Notes: a model not told the origin generated them from the letters alone. A DNA stretch of 64,000 nucleotides from Candidatus Litorirhabdus singularis (GCF_026262625.1 NZ_SHNN01000001.1:868001-932000), one strand, 5' to 3'; counted from the stretch's first letter, positions 1 through 12,932 are shown. Numbers and translations are program-made.

Positions 1-855
1 CTTGTAGAGATTGTGCACGCAGCCCAGCACTCGATAGCAGCTGTCCACCGAGTCAACAATGATACGAAAGGCAAAAATATCCATGATTTCGGAGAAACTT
101 TTGCGTTTTGATTTCATCTTCTGGTAGATGCTATGCAGGTGTTTTTCGCGGCCGACCACTTCTGCCGCGTGGCCTTCCTGAATCAGGTAGGCCTGGACCT
201 GCTGACCAATTTGTTCGACCAATTCCTTACGGTTACCCCGCGCCTTGCGCAGTGCAATCTTGATGCGTTCGAAGCGCATCGGGTGCATGGCGCCAAAGCC
301 CAGATCTTCAAACTCCATACGCACGTTGTTCATCCCCAGGCGCAGCGCGATGGGGGCGTACATTTCCAGAGTTTCCTTGGCAATCCGGCGCCGCTTTTCC
401 GGTTGCAGAACGCCCAAGGTACGCATGTTGTGAAGGCGATCGGCCAGCTTGACCAAAATGACACGGATATCTTTGGCCATCGCCAGCGCCATTTTCTGGA
501 AGTTCTCGGCCTGCTTTTCCGCCTGTGAGCTGAACTCGATTTGGGTCAGTTTGCTGACGCCGTCTACTAATTCCGCCACGGTAGACCCAAATTGCTGGTC
601 TATGGCTGATTTGTCGATACCGGTGTCTTCAATCACGTCGTGCAGCATGGCCGCCATCAGGCTCTGATGGTCCATGTGCATGTCGGCAAGAATACGTGCC
701 ACCGCTAGCGGGTGGGTGACATAGGGCTCGCCGCTGCGACGGAACTGGCCATGATGGGCCTGCTCGGCGAAATAATAGGCACGTTTGACCAGATTGGACT
801 GGTCGGCGCTGAGGTAGCTACTGAGATTTTCGCTGAGAGAGTCGATGGCTTGCAT
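1..855 (-). CDS. spoT: Bifunctional (p)ppGpp synthase/hydrolase SpoT, N-terminal part
   Basis: This reading frame starts with ATG at 855 and stays open for 285 codons to the window edge, so the C-terminal half is missing. The visible part is the HD hydrolase domain of the RelA/SpoT family: His72-Asp73 lie in HDVIEDT, preceded by HPLAVARIL, with a KLADRLHNMRTL block further on. SpoT makes and degrades the alarmone (p)ppGpp during starvation. It sits 42 nt downstream of rpoZ in the gmk-rpoZ-spoT order usual for gammaproteobacteria, which favours SpoT over RelA, and the intact HD residues predict hydrolase activity. Confidence 0.95.
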   Translation of the reverse strand, partial: MQAIDSLSENLSSYLSADQSNLVKRAYYFAEQAHHGQFRRSGEPYVTHPLAVARILADMHMDHQSLMAAMLHDVIEDTGIDKSAIDQQFGSTVAELVDGVSKLTQIEFSSQAEKQAENFQKMALAMAKDIRVILVKLADRLHNMRTLGVLQPEKRRRIAKETLEMYAPIALRLGMNNVRMEFEDLGFGAMHPMRFERIKIALRKARGNRKELVEQIGQQVQAYLIQEGHAAEVVGREKHLHSIYQKMKSKRKSFSEIMDIFAFRIIVDSVDSCYRVLGCVHNLYK

Positions 856-897
856 TGAGTAGCTCGACCCCCTCGAGCGTGAACGGGTGCGCTGGCG

Positions 898-1176
898 TTA
901 GAGAGGCTGTGGTTCTGCCGCGCTGGTAGAAGCTTCCATGGCGACGATCATTTCTTCCTCGGCATTGATTTCTTCTTCGCGAACCAGAATATCGGCGTTG
1001 ACGTGACCACCGGCAATTTCGCGCAGGGCCAATACGGTCGGCTTATCAGCCTCCTCCGCTACCATGGGCTCTTTGCCGCCAGTTGCGAGCTGACGTGCTC
1101 TTTTGCTGGCAACCATAACCAGTTCAAAGCGGTTGGCGACGTTTTCCAGACAATCTTCTACGGTAACTCGAGCCAT
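898..1176 (-). CDS. rpoZ: RNA polymerase omega subunit
   Basis: The 92-residue product starts [20 protein letters not shown] and carries the omega signature of this start followed by a region reading RARQLATG. Omega binds the beta' subunit, helps assemble RNA polymerase and forms part of a ppGpp-binding site, which fits its position directly before spoT. The acidic tail rich in Glu and Ala (about residues 65-92) is variable in the family. It is 127 nt downstream of gmk. I see no terminator between them, so co-transcription is likely. Confidence 0.97.
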   Translation of the reverse strand: MARVTVEDCLENVANRFELVMVASKRARQLATGGKEPMVAEEADKPTVLALREIAGGHVNADILVREEEINAEEEMIVAMEASTSAAEPQPL

Positions 1177-1303
1177 TTTCTATTCCTGTGTTCTAACAAA
1201 GGTCGCTGCGCTGGCCTTGTGAGACCGGCGCAAATGACCAAAAACCGTGGGTCGGGCGATACCTCTGCCCGAGAGAACCGACAATTATAACAAAAACACG
1301 GTC

Positions 1304-1930
<627 letters not shown>

Positions 1931-2803
1931 TTACTCCAGGTTCTGAATTTGCTCGCGCATTTGCTCGATAAGAACCTTTAATTCTACCGCGTTTTGAGTC
2001 GTACTGCTGGCAATTGACTTGGATGAGAGGGTGTTTGCTTCGCGATTCAGCTCCTGCATCAGAAAGTCAAGACGGCGCCCGCAGGGGCCGCCTTGCTCAA
2101 GCACTCGCCCCACCTCCTCGACATGGACATCAAGACGATCCAATTCTTCCTCGACGTCTGCTTTGCTAGCTATGAGAACCAGCTCCTGCTCTAGCCGCTG
2201 GGGTTCCAGCTCAAGGTTGATATCCTGCAGCCTCTTCTCGATTCGCTGTTGCTGCTGTAGCAGCAGCTGAGGCATTAGCTCGCGGGTTAGCGCTACCTGC
2301 TCACCGACAGCATTAAGTCGTTGGCGAATCGATGCTGCCAGCTGCGTGCCTTCACGGAGGCGATTGTCAATCAGGGTCTGCAGCGCTGCTTTCATAACCT
2401 TGTCGGCCAGAGCCAGCACTTCGTCTTCATCGCCACTCTCACCGGCGTTGTCTAACACACCTGGCCAGGCCAGTATTTGCAGGGCCGTCGCCGGCTGCAG
2501 GTTGTCCATCAGTGCTTCGACCTGGGCGACGGCGCCATTGAGATGTTGCAACTGCTGCAGATTGACGCTGATTTCCGTTGAGTTGTTGGCTTCTGCTTGC
2601 CAGCGTACCTGGCACTCTACTTTGCCCCTAGCCAGATCTTTGCGCAGGATGTCGCGCCATTTATTCTCCAGCGCCCGCAGTTGATCTGGTAGTTTAAAAT
2701 AACAATCCAGATAGCGATGATTAACCGACCGTAACTCAACAACTAGCGAGCCCTGGGAGCATTCACCGCGCTCGCGCGCAAATGCTGTCATACTTTTGAT
2801 CAT
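1931..2803 (-). CDS. yicC: YicC family endoribonuclease
   Basis: The 290-residue protein begins MIKSMTAFAR and has the family's N-terminal segment VELRSVNHRYLD and a C-terminal DUF1732 part with RLDFLMQELNREANTLSSK. YicC proteins are reported as endoribonucleases implicated in small-RNA turnover in Escherichia coli. The central region (about 100-200) is Gln- and Leu-rich and probably helical. It heads the leftward yicC-gmk-rpoZ-spoT run and is divergent from rph, 112 nt away, as in Pseudomonas. Confidence 0.92.
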   Translation of the reverse strand: MIKSMTAFARERGECSQGSLVVELRSVNHRYLDCYFKLPDQLRALENKWRDILRKDLARGKVECQVRWQAEANNSTEISVNLQQLQHLNGAVAQVEALMDNLQPATALQILAWPGVLDNAGESGDEDEVLALADKVMKAALQTLIDNRLREGTQLAASIRQRLNAVGEQVALTRELMPQLLLQQQQRIEKRLQDINLELEPQRLEQELVLIASKADVEEELDRLDVHVEEVGRVLEQGGPCGRRLDFLMQELNREANTLSSKSIASSTTQNAVELKVLIEQMREQIQNLE

Positions 2804-2876
2804 TCACAAATCCTGTCTGGGCAATTATTTGGCCGCTGTTTAGCGGTTCCGATTCTAGCAGTACACTGGTTTGACG

Positions 2877-2882
2877 TATAAT
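2877..2882 (+). promoter_or_regulatory. Candidate -10 element of the rph promoter
   Basis: A perfect TATAAT lies 33 nt before the rph ATG in the 112-nt divergent gap with yicC. No good -35 hexamer sits 16-18 nt upstream, so the call rests on the -10 box and its placement alone. Confidence 0.4.
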
Positions 2883-2915
2883 CACCGCCCTTCCTCAGCC
2901 AGTGATAGAGAAATC

Positions 2916-3638
2916 ATGACCAGACCTAGCGGCCGCGCGCCACAGCAACTACGCGAAATCAGTTTTACCCGAGAATTCACCCGTCACGCAGAGGGCTCGG
3001 TTTTGGTGTCTTTTGGCGACACCCGGGTAATCTGCACCGCCAGTGCTGAAGCCGGCGTGCCGCGCTTTATGCGCGGTCAGGGCCGCGGCTGGGTAACTGC
3101 TGAATATGGCATGTTGCCGCGTTCAACCGACAGCCGCATGGGCCGTGAAGCAGCCCGTGGCAAACAGGGTGGTCGCACGGTTGAAATCCAGCGTTTGATT
3201 GGGCGCTCACTGCGCGCCGCGCTGGATTTAGACAAATTGGGTGAAAATACCATTACCCTGGACTGTGATGTGATTCAGGCGGATGGCGGTACCCGTACCG
3301 CTTCCATTACCGGCGCGTGTGTTGCTTTGGTTGATGCTATTGCCAGTCTGCAGGCCAAGGGTCTGGTTAAACAGAATCCGTTGCGAGCCATGGTAGCTGC
3401 TGTTTCCGTAGGCATTGTCGACGGTCAACCCGTGTTGGATCTGGACTATCCAGAGGACTCCAGTGCTGACACGGATATGAATGTGATTATGGCCGACGGC
3501 GGTGAGTTTATTGAAATTCAGGGCACCGCTGAGGGCGCTACGTTCTCCCGAACGGAGTTGGACTCTATGTTGGCGCTGGCCGAATCTGGCATCAACGAGC
3601 TCATCACCCTGCAAAAAGCCGTTTTGGCACAGGGCTGA
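2916..3638 (+). CDS. rph: Ribonuclease PH
   Basis: RNase PH is a phosphorolytic 3'-5' exoribonuclease that trims tRNA 3' ends. The ATG at 2916 gives [13 protein letters not shown], the standard N-terminus, and a 240-residue protein of normal length; an in-frame ATG at 2871 would add an unconserved leader. Family motifs include GDTRVICTA near residue 37, [14 protein letters not shown] near residue 64, and a phosphate-binding region [10 protein letters not shown] near residue 124. The frame is intact, unlike the frameshifted rph of E. coli K-12. It converges on crc 13 nt away. Confidence 0.96.
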   Translation: MTRPSGRAPQQLREISFTREFTRHAEGSVLVSFGDTRVICTASAEAGVPRFMRGQGRGWVTAEYGMLPRSTDSRMGREAARGKQGGRTVEIQRLIGRSLRAALDLDKLGENTITLDCDVIQADGGTRTASITGACVALVDAIASLQAKGLVKQNPLRAMVAAVSVGIVDGQPVLDLDYPEDSSADTDMNVIMADGGEFIEIQGTAEGATFSRTELDSMLALAESGINELITLQKAVLAQG

Positions 3639-3651
3639 TCGGCGCTGCTAC

Positions 3652-4419
3652 TCAGACCGGCTCAATATCATAGTCCATGATGATCGGAGCATGCCGGGAA
3701 AATTCCTGGCTCTTATAGATCGCTCCGTATTCAACCTGGTATTTCAAGCCTTTGGAAATCAGGTGATAGTCGCTACGCCAGCCATTGCTGGCGCGGTCAC
3801 CGTCTGGCCAATAGCTGAATTCGTCCTGATCTGAGTTAATCTCACGAAACGCGTCCACGTAGCCCAGCTCCAGCACTTCATCCAGCCACTGCCTTTCTTC
3901 CGGCAGAAATCCGCTGTGATTACTATTACTATCGGTGTCCTGCACATCCGCAGCGGTGTGTGCCAGGTTCCAGCCGCCGCAAATGATGAACTCGCGGCGC
4001 TTGTTGCGGACCTTACCGAGGTGCGCTTGCAACAGGTTCAGGAACTCTGCCTTACGGGCCGCTTCATCACTGCCCGGCTCGCCGCCCTCAGGTACCACAA
4101 TGCAGCCGATACTGATATTGCTGTAATCGGCCTGGATGTAGCGCCCTTCCATATCAAAGTCGGTGAAGCCCAGCCCGGTCATGATGGCTTTGGGTAGCGT
4201 TTTGCAGTAGATCGCTACCCCATTGATCTTGCCGTCAACGTGGTCGTAGAAGTAGGCATTATAATCTGACGGGAAAAAGGTATCGGCCTGCAGGTCATAT
4301 TCGCTGCAATGCAAATCCTGCACGCACACAAAATCTGCATCCTGATCGCGCATCCATTGGTAAAATCCTTTATCAGCAGCACTTTTTATGCCGTCAGCGC
4401 TGAAACTGATGATCCTCAT
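3652..4419 (-). CDS. crc: Crc-like catabolite repression control protein (degenerate ExoIII fold)
   Basis: The 255-residue product belongs to the exonuclease III/AP endonuclease fold but lacks key catalytic residues. The metal-binding Glu is Asp35 (CVQDLH), the Asp of the GDxN motif is Gly149 (CGGWN), the first-motif Asn is Ser7 (ISFSADG), and the SDH motif reads SRH at about 241-243. The same kind of loss marks Pseudomonas Crc, whose GFL-PER-WLDEV and WR-DY segments also match (GFLPEERQWLDEV, GWRSDYHL). In Pseudomonas Crc acts with Hfq to block translation of catabolic mRNAs. The rph / crc / pyrE neighbourhood is the same as there. An active xthA is unlikely. Confidence 0.88.
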   Translation of the reverse strand: MRIISFSADGIKSAADKGFYQWMRDQDADFVCVQDLHCSEYDLQADTFFPSDYNAYFYDHVDGKINGVAIYCKTLPKAIMTGLGFTDFDMEGRYIQADYSNISIGCIVVPEGGEPGSDEAARKAEFLNLLQAHLGKVRNKRREFIICGGWNLAHTAADVQDTDSNSNHSGFLPEERQWLDEVLELGYVDAFREINSDQDEFSYWPDGDRASNGWRSDYHLISKGLKYQVEYGAIYKSQEFSRHAPIIMDYDIEPV

Positions 4420-4613
4420 TTCTGGCTCCTTGAATGAAGAGCTTGTAAGACAAGCAGCGACGATAGTCTAGCGAAGTGGTCGCGCGAAGCGTTCGTGATC
4501 GTTACAATTATGATGTGCTGGTCTGAACGCCGCGTACAGTGTGACTTTATACAGCATTCCGGCGATACAGGAAACTGTAGCCTGACTCCTACATCCCATA
4601 ATTGCGGAACATT

Positions 4614-5261
4614 ATGAAGCCTTATCAACAATCTTTTATTGAGCTGGCGCAGTCGGTAGACGCGCTAAAATTTGGTGAATTTACCCTCAAATCGGGGCGT
4701 ATCAGCCCCTATTTCTTTAATGCCGGTGCGTTTTGTACGGGTGCCTCTCTGGCAGCGATCGGTCAGTGCTATGCCGCTGCTATCGTTGAATCCGGCGTTC
4801 AGTTTGATGTTCTGCTGGGCCCGGCGTACAAAGGAATTCCGCTGGCGGCCACGGTGGCAGTCGCACTGTCGCGTGACCATGGCATAGATATCCCGTATGC
4901 GTATAACCGCAAAGAGGCTAAAGCACATGGCGAGGGGGGTGTTATGGTGGGCGCTCCGTTGGAGGGCCGTGTGTTGGTGATTGATGACGTCATCACGGCT
5001 GGCACGGCGATTCGGGAGGTTATGCAGATTATTGCTGAGCACGGCGCTAGTTGCGCGGGCGTGGCAATTGGGCTGGACCGACAGGAGCGGGGTAGTGGGG
5101 AACTCTCAGCGATTCAGGAGCTCAAAAAAGAACACGATTTGCACGTGATCAATATTATTAGCCTGGGGGATTTAATCGAATATCTGCAGGCCTCGGGTGA
5201 TTCTGTGAGTACCTTGGTCGCAGAAATGGAAAGCTACCGAGCAAAATACGGTATTTCCTGA
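4614..5261 (+). CDS. pyrE: Orotate phosphoribosyltransferase
   Basis: PyrE joins orotate and PRPP to give OMP in pyrimidine synthesis. From ATG 4614 the product is 215 residues, [12 protein letters not shown] onward, the normal start and length; an ATG four codons earlier is less likely. The PRPP-binding loop is [14 protein letters not shown] at about 118-131, and [15 protein letters not shown] carries the flexible-loop Lys residues. The 194-nt gap to divergent crc holds no convincing pyrE-type attenuator. Confidence 0.96.
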   Translation: MKPYQQSFIELAQSVDALKFGEFTLKSGRISPYFFNAGAFCTGASLAAIGQCYAAAIVESGVQFDVLLGPAYKGIPLAATVAVALSRDHGIDIPYAYNRKEAKAHGEGGVMVGAPLEGRVLVIDDVITAGTAIREVMQIIAEHGASCAGVAIGLDRQERGSGELSAIQELKKEHDLHVINIISLGDLIEYLQASGDSVSTLVAEMESYRAKYGIS

Positions 5262-5263
5262 TA

Positions 5264-5279
5264 GCTTACTTTAGTAAGC
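5264..5279 (+). other. Hairpin just after pyrE
   Basis: GCTTAC and GTAAGC are perfect 6-bp arms around a TTTA loop, starting 3 nt after the pyrE stop. It is followed by AACTCAAAAAC rather than a T-tract, so it is a poor intrinsic terminator; it may stabilise the mRNA end or attenuate transcription. Confidence 0.35.
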
Positions 5280-5300
5280 AACTCAAAAACATAGGGTGTA

Positions 5301-5993
5301 ATGGGCGAACTAAACACATTGACGGGGCTTTTCCGCTCTCGGCGCCGGGCGCTGCCGGTATTGCTGGCGGTTTTGTCTGTGCTGCCGACTCTGTCCTACG
5401 CATCGGGTTACATCTATCGCTATCTCGACGACAATGGCAATGTGGTCGTCGGACATAGCATACCCGCTGAATACGTAGATAACGGCTACGAAATGCTGAA
5501 TTCAGATTATAGCGTATACAAGGAGTTTGCCCCTGCTCCGACGGCGGAGGAGATTGCCAGCCGCACGGAAGCGCAAAAAGCGCGGATTGTTGCTGAGCGA
5601 GAAGCGGAGCGACTACAACAGTGGGACGAATCATTGCTATTAAGGTATAGCAGTATCGAGGATATTGAGGCCGCACGTGAGCGAGCTCTCAGTGAATTGC
5701 AAATTCGTATCAGTATCCTCAAGGGCAATGTTCGCTCGCTGAAAGCGCAGGTAGAGAACAATCAGACCCGGGCCGCCGATGTAGAACGCCGCGGTGGCGA
5801 AGTGCCAGAGGAAATTCTTTCTGCGATAGACGCCCTGCGTTACGAAATTGATGAAGCGGAAAAAAATATCATCGAACGCAGTCGTGAGAAAGAAGAAGTT
5901 TACGCTGGCTTTGAGCGTGATATTGGTCGTTTCGAGCAGTTGTTGGAGAAAGTAGAGATACGCAGGCGCTATAGCCGCTCGGCTTTAGAGTAA
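5301..5993 (+). CDS. Secreted DUF4124-like coiled-coil protein of unknown function
   Basis: I do not recognise this gene by name. The 230-residue product has a basic N-terminus, a hydrophobic stretch (about residues 17-31) and a likely signal-peptidase site after LSYA. A short domain follows, YIYRYLDDNGNVVVGHSIP (about 37-55), resembling the DUF4124 fold found on many secreted proteobacterial proteins. Residues 75-225 are highly charged, rich in Glu, Arg and Ala, with heptad-like spacing that predicts a long coiled coil. It lies 39 nt after pyrE and converges on slmA. A periplasmic scaffold or envelope role is possible but unproven. Confidence 0.7.
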   Translation: MGELNTLTGLFRSRRRALPVLLAVLSVLPTLSYASGYIYRYLDDNGNVVVGHSIPAEYVDNGYEMLNSDYSVYKEFAPAPTAEEIASRTEAQKARIVAEREAERLQQWDESLLLRYSSIEDIEAARERALSELQIRISILKGNVRSLKAQVENNQTRAADVERRGGEVPEEILSAIDALRYEIDEAEKNIIERSREKEEVYAGFERDIGRFEQLLEKVEIRRRYSRSALE

Positions 5994-5998
5994 CTGCG

Positions 5999-6631
5999 CT
6001 AGCCCGAATAGCCGGCCTGGTTTGGGTTGGCAGCTACCGGTGTTTGCTTGAAGAAATCGTGGCTCAGTTGTTGCCATTGCTCTGGCCAGTTTTCGGTCGG
6101 CGGACGCTGAAAGCCGCTGCGAACAAACTGTGATATACGACCTTCCGCGGCAGCCAGTAGTAAAGTGGCTGCACTGTTAACCGGCAATCGTGGGCGCAGA
6201 CCCTCGCGAATTTCTGCCTCGCGCAGCACTTGCTTGAGCTGTGCTTCAAAACGATCAAACAGTTGCGCGACTCTAGCGTGCAGTCGCTCCGTCTCTCCTG
6301 CCAGCGCGTCGCCGGTGAGGATCCGGGTTATACCGGGATTGCGTTCGGTAAACCCCAGCAATAAGCCCAGCATTTTTTCGCAGCGGCTGAGGGCGTGTGG
6401 GTCTTCGGCCAAAATGACCTTGATGCGGGAAAACAGGGTTTCTTCAATAAATTCAATCAGCCCTTCGAACATCTTGGATTTGCTCGGGAAGTGGCGATAA
6501 AGAGCCGCCTCAGACACCCCGACTTGGGCAGCTAATTTGGCGGTGGTTATACGTTCACCTGGGCTGGCTTCCAGCATCTGCGCCAATGCTTCTAGAATTT
6601 GCTGGCGGCGCTGGGATTTTCTCGGCGACAT
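5999..6631 (-). CDS. slmA: Nucleoid occlusion factor SlmA (TetR family)
   Basis: SlmA binds chromosomal sites and stops FtsZ ring assembly over the nucleoid. The start chosen is ATG 6631 ([16 protein letters not shown]), giving 210 residues; an ATG 14 codons upstream adds an unconserved hydrophobic leader. The TetR helix-turn-helix is [31 protein letters not shown] at about 28-58, where [13 protein letters not shown] is characteristic. A C-terminal dimerisation region follows. Unlike the usual dut-slmA pairing of enterobacteria, dut is not beside it. Confidence 0.9.
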   Translation of the reverse strand: MSPRKSQRRQQILEALAQMLEASPGERITTAKLAAQVGVSEAALYRHFPSKSKMFEGLIEFIEETLFSRIKVILAEDPHALSRCEKMLGLLLGFTERNPGITRILTGDALAGETERLHARVAQLFDRFEAQLKQVLREAEIREGLRPRLPVNSAATLLLAAAEGRISQFVRSGFQRPPTENWPEQWQQLSHDFFKQTPVAANPNQAGYSG

Positions 6632-6722
6632 GGGGGACTCGCTAAACGGGAACGGCCATGCTAACGAGAACACCGCAGGGCTGCAATATAAAAGCCTAAG
6701 CAGTTAGACGGTTTTCGTCTAA

Positions 6723-10248
<3,526 letters not shown>

Positions 10249-10314
10249 GTTCGGTTACGCCTTTGAGTCAGCGCTAATCATACCGGACTGCCGCCGTTTG
10301 AGGATGCAAAAAAA

Positions 10315-11520
10315 TTACACAACGGTAGCCAAATATTGCTCCGCGATAAGCGCGACAAGCTGTCGCCCTAATTGTTGTTTGGAGGCAAGACCAAGCTCCT
10401 GGTAATAGTCAGTCCCAATCACCACGACGGCGTTGTTCTCGCTGTTAAAGCCTGCTGCGGTGTCTGAGACATCGTTGGCGATGATCAGGTCCAGCTTTTT
10501 GGCCTCCAGCTTGCCCTGGGCGTAGGCCGCTACATCCTGTGTCTCCGCGGCAAAACCTACGGTGAACGGTCGCTCTGGGTGGTTGGCCACGGCGCTGACG
10601 ATATCCGGATTGCGGACCATCTCCAGTTGCAGAGTGTCAGCCGATTTCTTGAGTTTCTGCCCCAGCGCCTCAGCGGGGCGATAATCTGCGACCGCTGCGC
10701 AGGCTATAAAGATATCGCAATCAGCGACTGCAGCCAGACTGGCGTCATGCATCTGTTGTGCTGTTACCACGTCGGTGCGTTGGACGTGATCGGGGGTATC
10801 GAGATTAACCGGACCGCTGATTAGCGTCGTGCGCGCGCCAGCGTCGGCTGCTGCCCGGGCTAGCGCAAAGCCCATTTTACCTGAGCTGTGGTTGCTGATG
10901 TAGCGCACCGGATCGATAGCTTCGCGGGTCGGACCGGCGGTAATAACGATGCTGATACCGTCCAGCACGTCAGAGTCGAACAGCGCTGAAGTGCGCTGGG
11001 CAATTGCCGCGGGCTCCTCCATGCGACCTGGGCCAACATCGCCGCAAGCCTGTGTTCCCTCGGCCGGCCCCACAAGCTGAAACCCCCGTTCCTGCAGTAA
11101 ATTGAGATTGGCGGTTGTAGCTGGGTCTCGCCACATCGCCTGATTCATTGCCGGCGCCAGCAACTTTGGTCCGGTGTTGGCCAGGCAGACGGTGGTTAGC
11201 AGGTCGTCGGCAGCGCCACTGGCCAGTCGCGCCATGCAGTTGGCGGTGGCAGGCGCGATTAGTATCACATCGGCCCATCTTGCCAGCTCTATATGGCCCA
11301 TACCGGCTTCCGCCTCGGCGTCCAATAAGTGCTGATGTACCGGGTTGCCGGACAGAGCCTGTAGCGTCAATGGCGTAATGAACTCAGTTGCCCCAGCGGT
11401 CATGATGACTCTTACCGTTGCCCCCAGCTCCTGCAGGTCGCGCACCAATTGCGCAGATTTGTAGGCGGCAATGCCTCCACTAATACCCAGCAACACGTTA
11501 CGATTGAACAATTGTCCCAT
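10315..11520 (-). CDS. coaBC: Bifunctional phosphopantothenoylcysteine decarboxylase/phosphopantothenate-cysteine ligase
   Basis: CoaBC performs two consecutive steps of coenzyme A synthesis. ATG 11520 gives MGQLFNRNVLLGISGGIAAYKS, the usual start, and 401 residues; the ATG at 11568 would collide with the radC promoter region. The CoaC flavodoxin-like domain covers about 1-185 with the conserved PAMNQAMW. The CoaB domain has TAGPTREAIDPVRYISNHSSGKMG near 195 and KLKKS near 286. In Pseudomonas dut follows coaBC; here algC follows directly after 66 nt. Confidence 0.95.
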   Translation of the reverse strand: MGQLFNRNVLLGISGGIAAYKSAQLVRDLQELGATVRVIMTAGATEFITPLTLQALSGNPVHQHLLDAEAEAGMGHIELARWADVILIAPATANCMARLASGAADDLLTTVCLANTGPKLLAPAMNQAMWRDPATTANLNLLQERGFQLVGPAEGTQACGDVGPGRMEEPAAIAQRTSALFDSDVLDGISIVITAGPTREAIDPVRYISNHSSGKMGFALARAAADAGARTTLISGPVNLDTPDHVQRTDVVTAQQMHDASLAAVADCDIFIACAAVADYRPAEALGQKLKKSADTLQLEMVRNPDIVSAVANHPERPFTVGFAAETQDVAAYAQGKLEAKKLDLIIANDVSDTAAGFNSENNAVVVIGTDYYQELGLASKQQLGRQLVALIAEQYLATVV

Positions 11521-11616
11521 TGGCTCGACCAGACCGGAAATTCCACGAATAAGCGGGCACGATACCACTCGCGCACAGGTTTTGACATAAGGCTCACAGA
11601 CTCAGGGAGGAGCATG

Positions 11617-12291
11617 ATGAGCGTTTCCCAATGGCCCGCCGGTGAAGGCCCGCGGGAGAAGCTTATCCTGCGTGGACCGCAGGCCTTGTCGGACGCAGAG
11701 CTGCTGGCGATATTGCTGGGTACCGGCAGCGGCGGTTGCAATGCGGTGGTTCTGGCAGGGAAGCTATTGCAGCGCTTTGGCAGTCTGCATGGCATTATTG
11801 CCGCCAGCTCTGACGAGTTGGGTCGCGAAGTCGGAATGGGTCCTGCCAAGTGTGCGCGACTGCAGGCGTCGATAGAGCTGGCGCGGCGACTGGCGCTGGA
11901 GGCCTTGCAGCGCGGCGCGGTCATCACCAGCCCGGAGCATACCCGACAATTTCTCAGCTGCCACCTGGCAACGGTGGGCCGTGAGATATTTTGCTGCCTG
12001 TTTTTGGACAGCCAACACGCGCTGATTCGCTGCGAGGACCTTTTTCTGGGTACTTTGGATGGCGCCGCGGTATACCCTCGCGAAGTGGTGCGGCGCGCGC
12101 TGGAGTTGGGCTGTGCGGCGGTAATTTTCGCGCATAACCACCCCTCGGGGGTGGCAGAGCCCAGCCAGGCTGACCGGCGCATCACCGACCGCCTGCAGGC
12201 GGCATTGAATCTGGTAGATATTCGGGTGCTGGATCACGTCATAATCGGCCGTGGGCAGCAGTATTCGTTTGCCGAGGCGGGTCTGTTGTAA
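11617..12291 (+). CDS. radC: RadC family JAB/MPN-domain protein
   Basis: The start at 11617 gives MSVSQWPAGEGPREKL, matching the Pseudomonas RadC N-terminus, and lies 6 nt after a strong AGGGAGG site; an adjacent ATG at 11614 is spaced too closely. The 224-residue protein has an N-terminal helix-hairpin-helix-like part (about 40-85) and a C-terminal JAMM metalloprotease-like motif HNHPSG with distal D in the segment PSQAD. The metal ligands look intact. The biochemical role of RadC remains unsettled despite its name. It is divergent from coaBC. Confidence 0.93.
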   Translation: MSVSQWPAGEGPREKLILRGPQALSDAELLAILLGTGSGGCNAVVLAGKLLQRFGSLHGIIAASSDELGREVGMGPAKCARLQASIELARRLALEALQRGAVITSPEHTRQFLSCHLATVGREIFCCLFLDSQHALIRCEDLFLGTLDGAAVYPREVVRRALELGCAAVIFAHNHPSGVAEPSQADRRITDRLQAALNLVDIRVLDHVIIGRGQQYSFAEAGLL

Positions 12292-12334
12292 GCGTGCTCG
12301 GACGCCGCTGGCCAGCCCGGTTTTGGTTTAATAC

Positions 12335-12363
12335 TTGCCTATGGGGGGTCCTTCTGGTATAAA
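12335..12363 (+). promoter_or_regulatory. Sigma70 promoter of rpmB-rpmG
   Basis: TTGCCT (-35) and TATAAA (-10) are separated by exactly 17 bp. The bases after the -10 are GC-rich (GTCGCGCTCCG), a discriminator type associated with ppGpp-repressed stable RNA and ribosomal protein promoters. The leader to rpmB is about 100 nt. Confidence 0.75.
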
Positions 12364-12470
12364 GTCGCGCTCCGTTTAGCGGGCACCCTTAGTAACACTG
12401 GGTAACACCAAGGAAAACCGGGTGTCCGGCAATTATTGATTAGATTTCCCAGAGTGGGAGCGAGACCATC

Positions 12471-12707
12471 ATGGCCAGAGTATGTCAGGTAACCGGTAAG
12501 CGTCCGGTAACTGGAAATAATGTTTCCCATGCAAAGAACCGCACCAGACGCCGTTTTTTGCCTAACTTACACAACCACCGTTTCTGGGTAGAATCCCAAA
12601 AGCGTTTTGTCAGCTTGCGCGTATCCAGCAAGGGTATGCGTATTATTGACAAGAAAGGGATCGAACAGGTTCTTACCGATATTCGTGAACGCGGCGGCAA
12701 GGTTTAA
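12471..12707 (+). CDS. rpmB: 50S ribosomal protein L28
   Basis: The 78-residue basic protein starts [20 protein letters not shown], the L28 signature, and ends in [17 protein letters not shown]. It is the zinc-independent form because the CxxC pairs of other L28 types are absent. It is followed 26 nt later by rpmG, its usual operon partner. Confidence 0.98.
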   Translation: MARVCQVTGKRPVTGNNVSHAKNRTRRRFLPNLHNHRFWVESQKRFVSLRVSSKGMRIIDKKGIEQVLTDIRERGGKV

Positions 12708-12733
12708 GCGGCGCGTCCGCAAGGAGTACTGAT

Positions 12734-12889
12734 ATGAGAGAAAAAGTTAAAATGGTGTCGTCTGCGGGAACCGGGCACTACTACACCACTGACAAGAACA
12801 AGCGCGCCACCCCCGATAAGCTGGAAATGAAGAAGTATGATCCGGTAGTTCGTAAGCACGTGCTGTATAAAGAGTCCAAGATCAAGTAA
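12734..12889 (+). CDS. rpmG: 50S ribosomal protein L33
   Basis: A 51-residue frame begins [20 protein letters not shown] and ends VLYKESKIK with TAA at 12887. It is L33 of the large ribosomal subunit, and the absence of CxxC pairs makes it the zinc-free form. An AAGGAG site lies 8 nt upstream of the ATG. It is the second gene of the rpmB operon and is closed by a strong terminator 20 nt on. Confidence 0.97.
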   Translation: MREKVKMVSSAGTGHYYTTDKNKRATPDKLEMKKYDPVVRKHVLYKESKIK

Positions 12890-12907
12890 TGACTGATCTG
12901 GATTGCC

Positions 12908-12932
12908 GAAACCCCGCGCTGCGGGGTTTTTT
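12908..12932 (+). terminator. Rho-independent terminator after rpmG
   Basis: AACCCCGC and GCGGGGTT form an 8-bp stem with a GCT loop, running directly into a T6 tract. It ends the rpmB-rpmG transcript before mutM. Confidence 0.92.

Noticed and set aside
1177-1303. Terminator between gmk and rpoZ
   Set aside because: A CGGGC/GCCCG pair exists, but with a 9-nt loop and no adjacent T-tract.
4420-4613. Attenuator of the E. coli type upstream of pyrE
   Set aside because: No leader peptide with a hairpin and T-tract is visible in the crc-pyrE gap.
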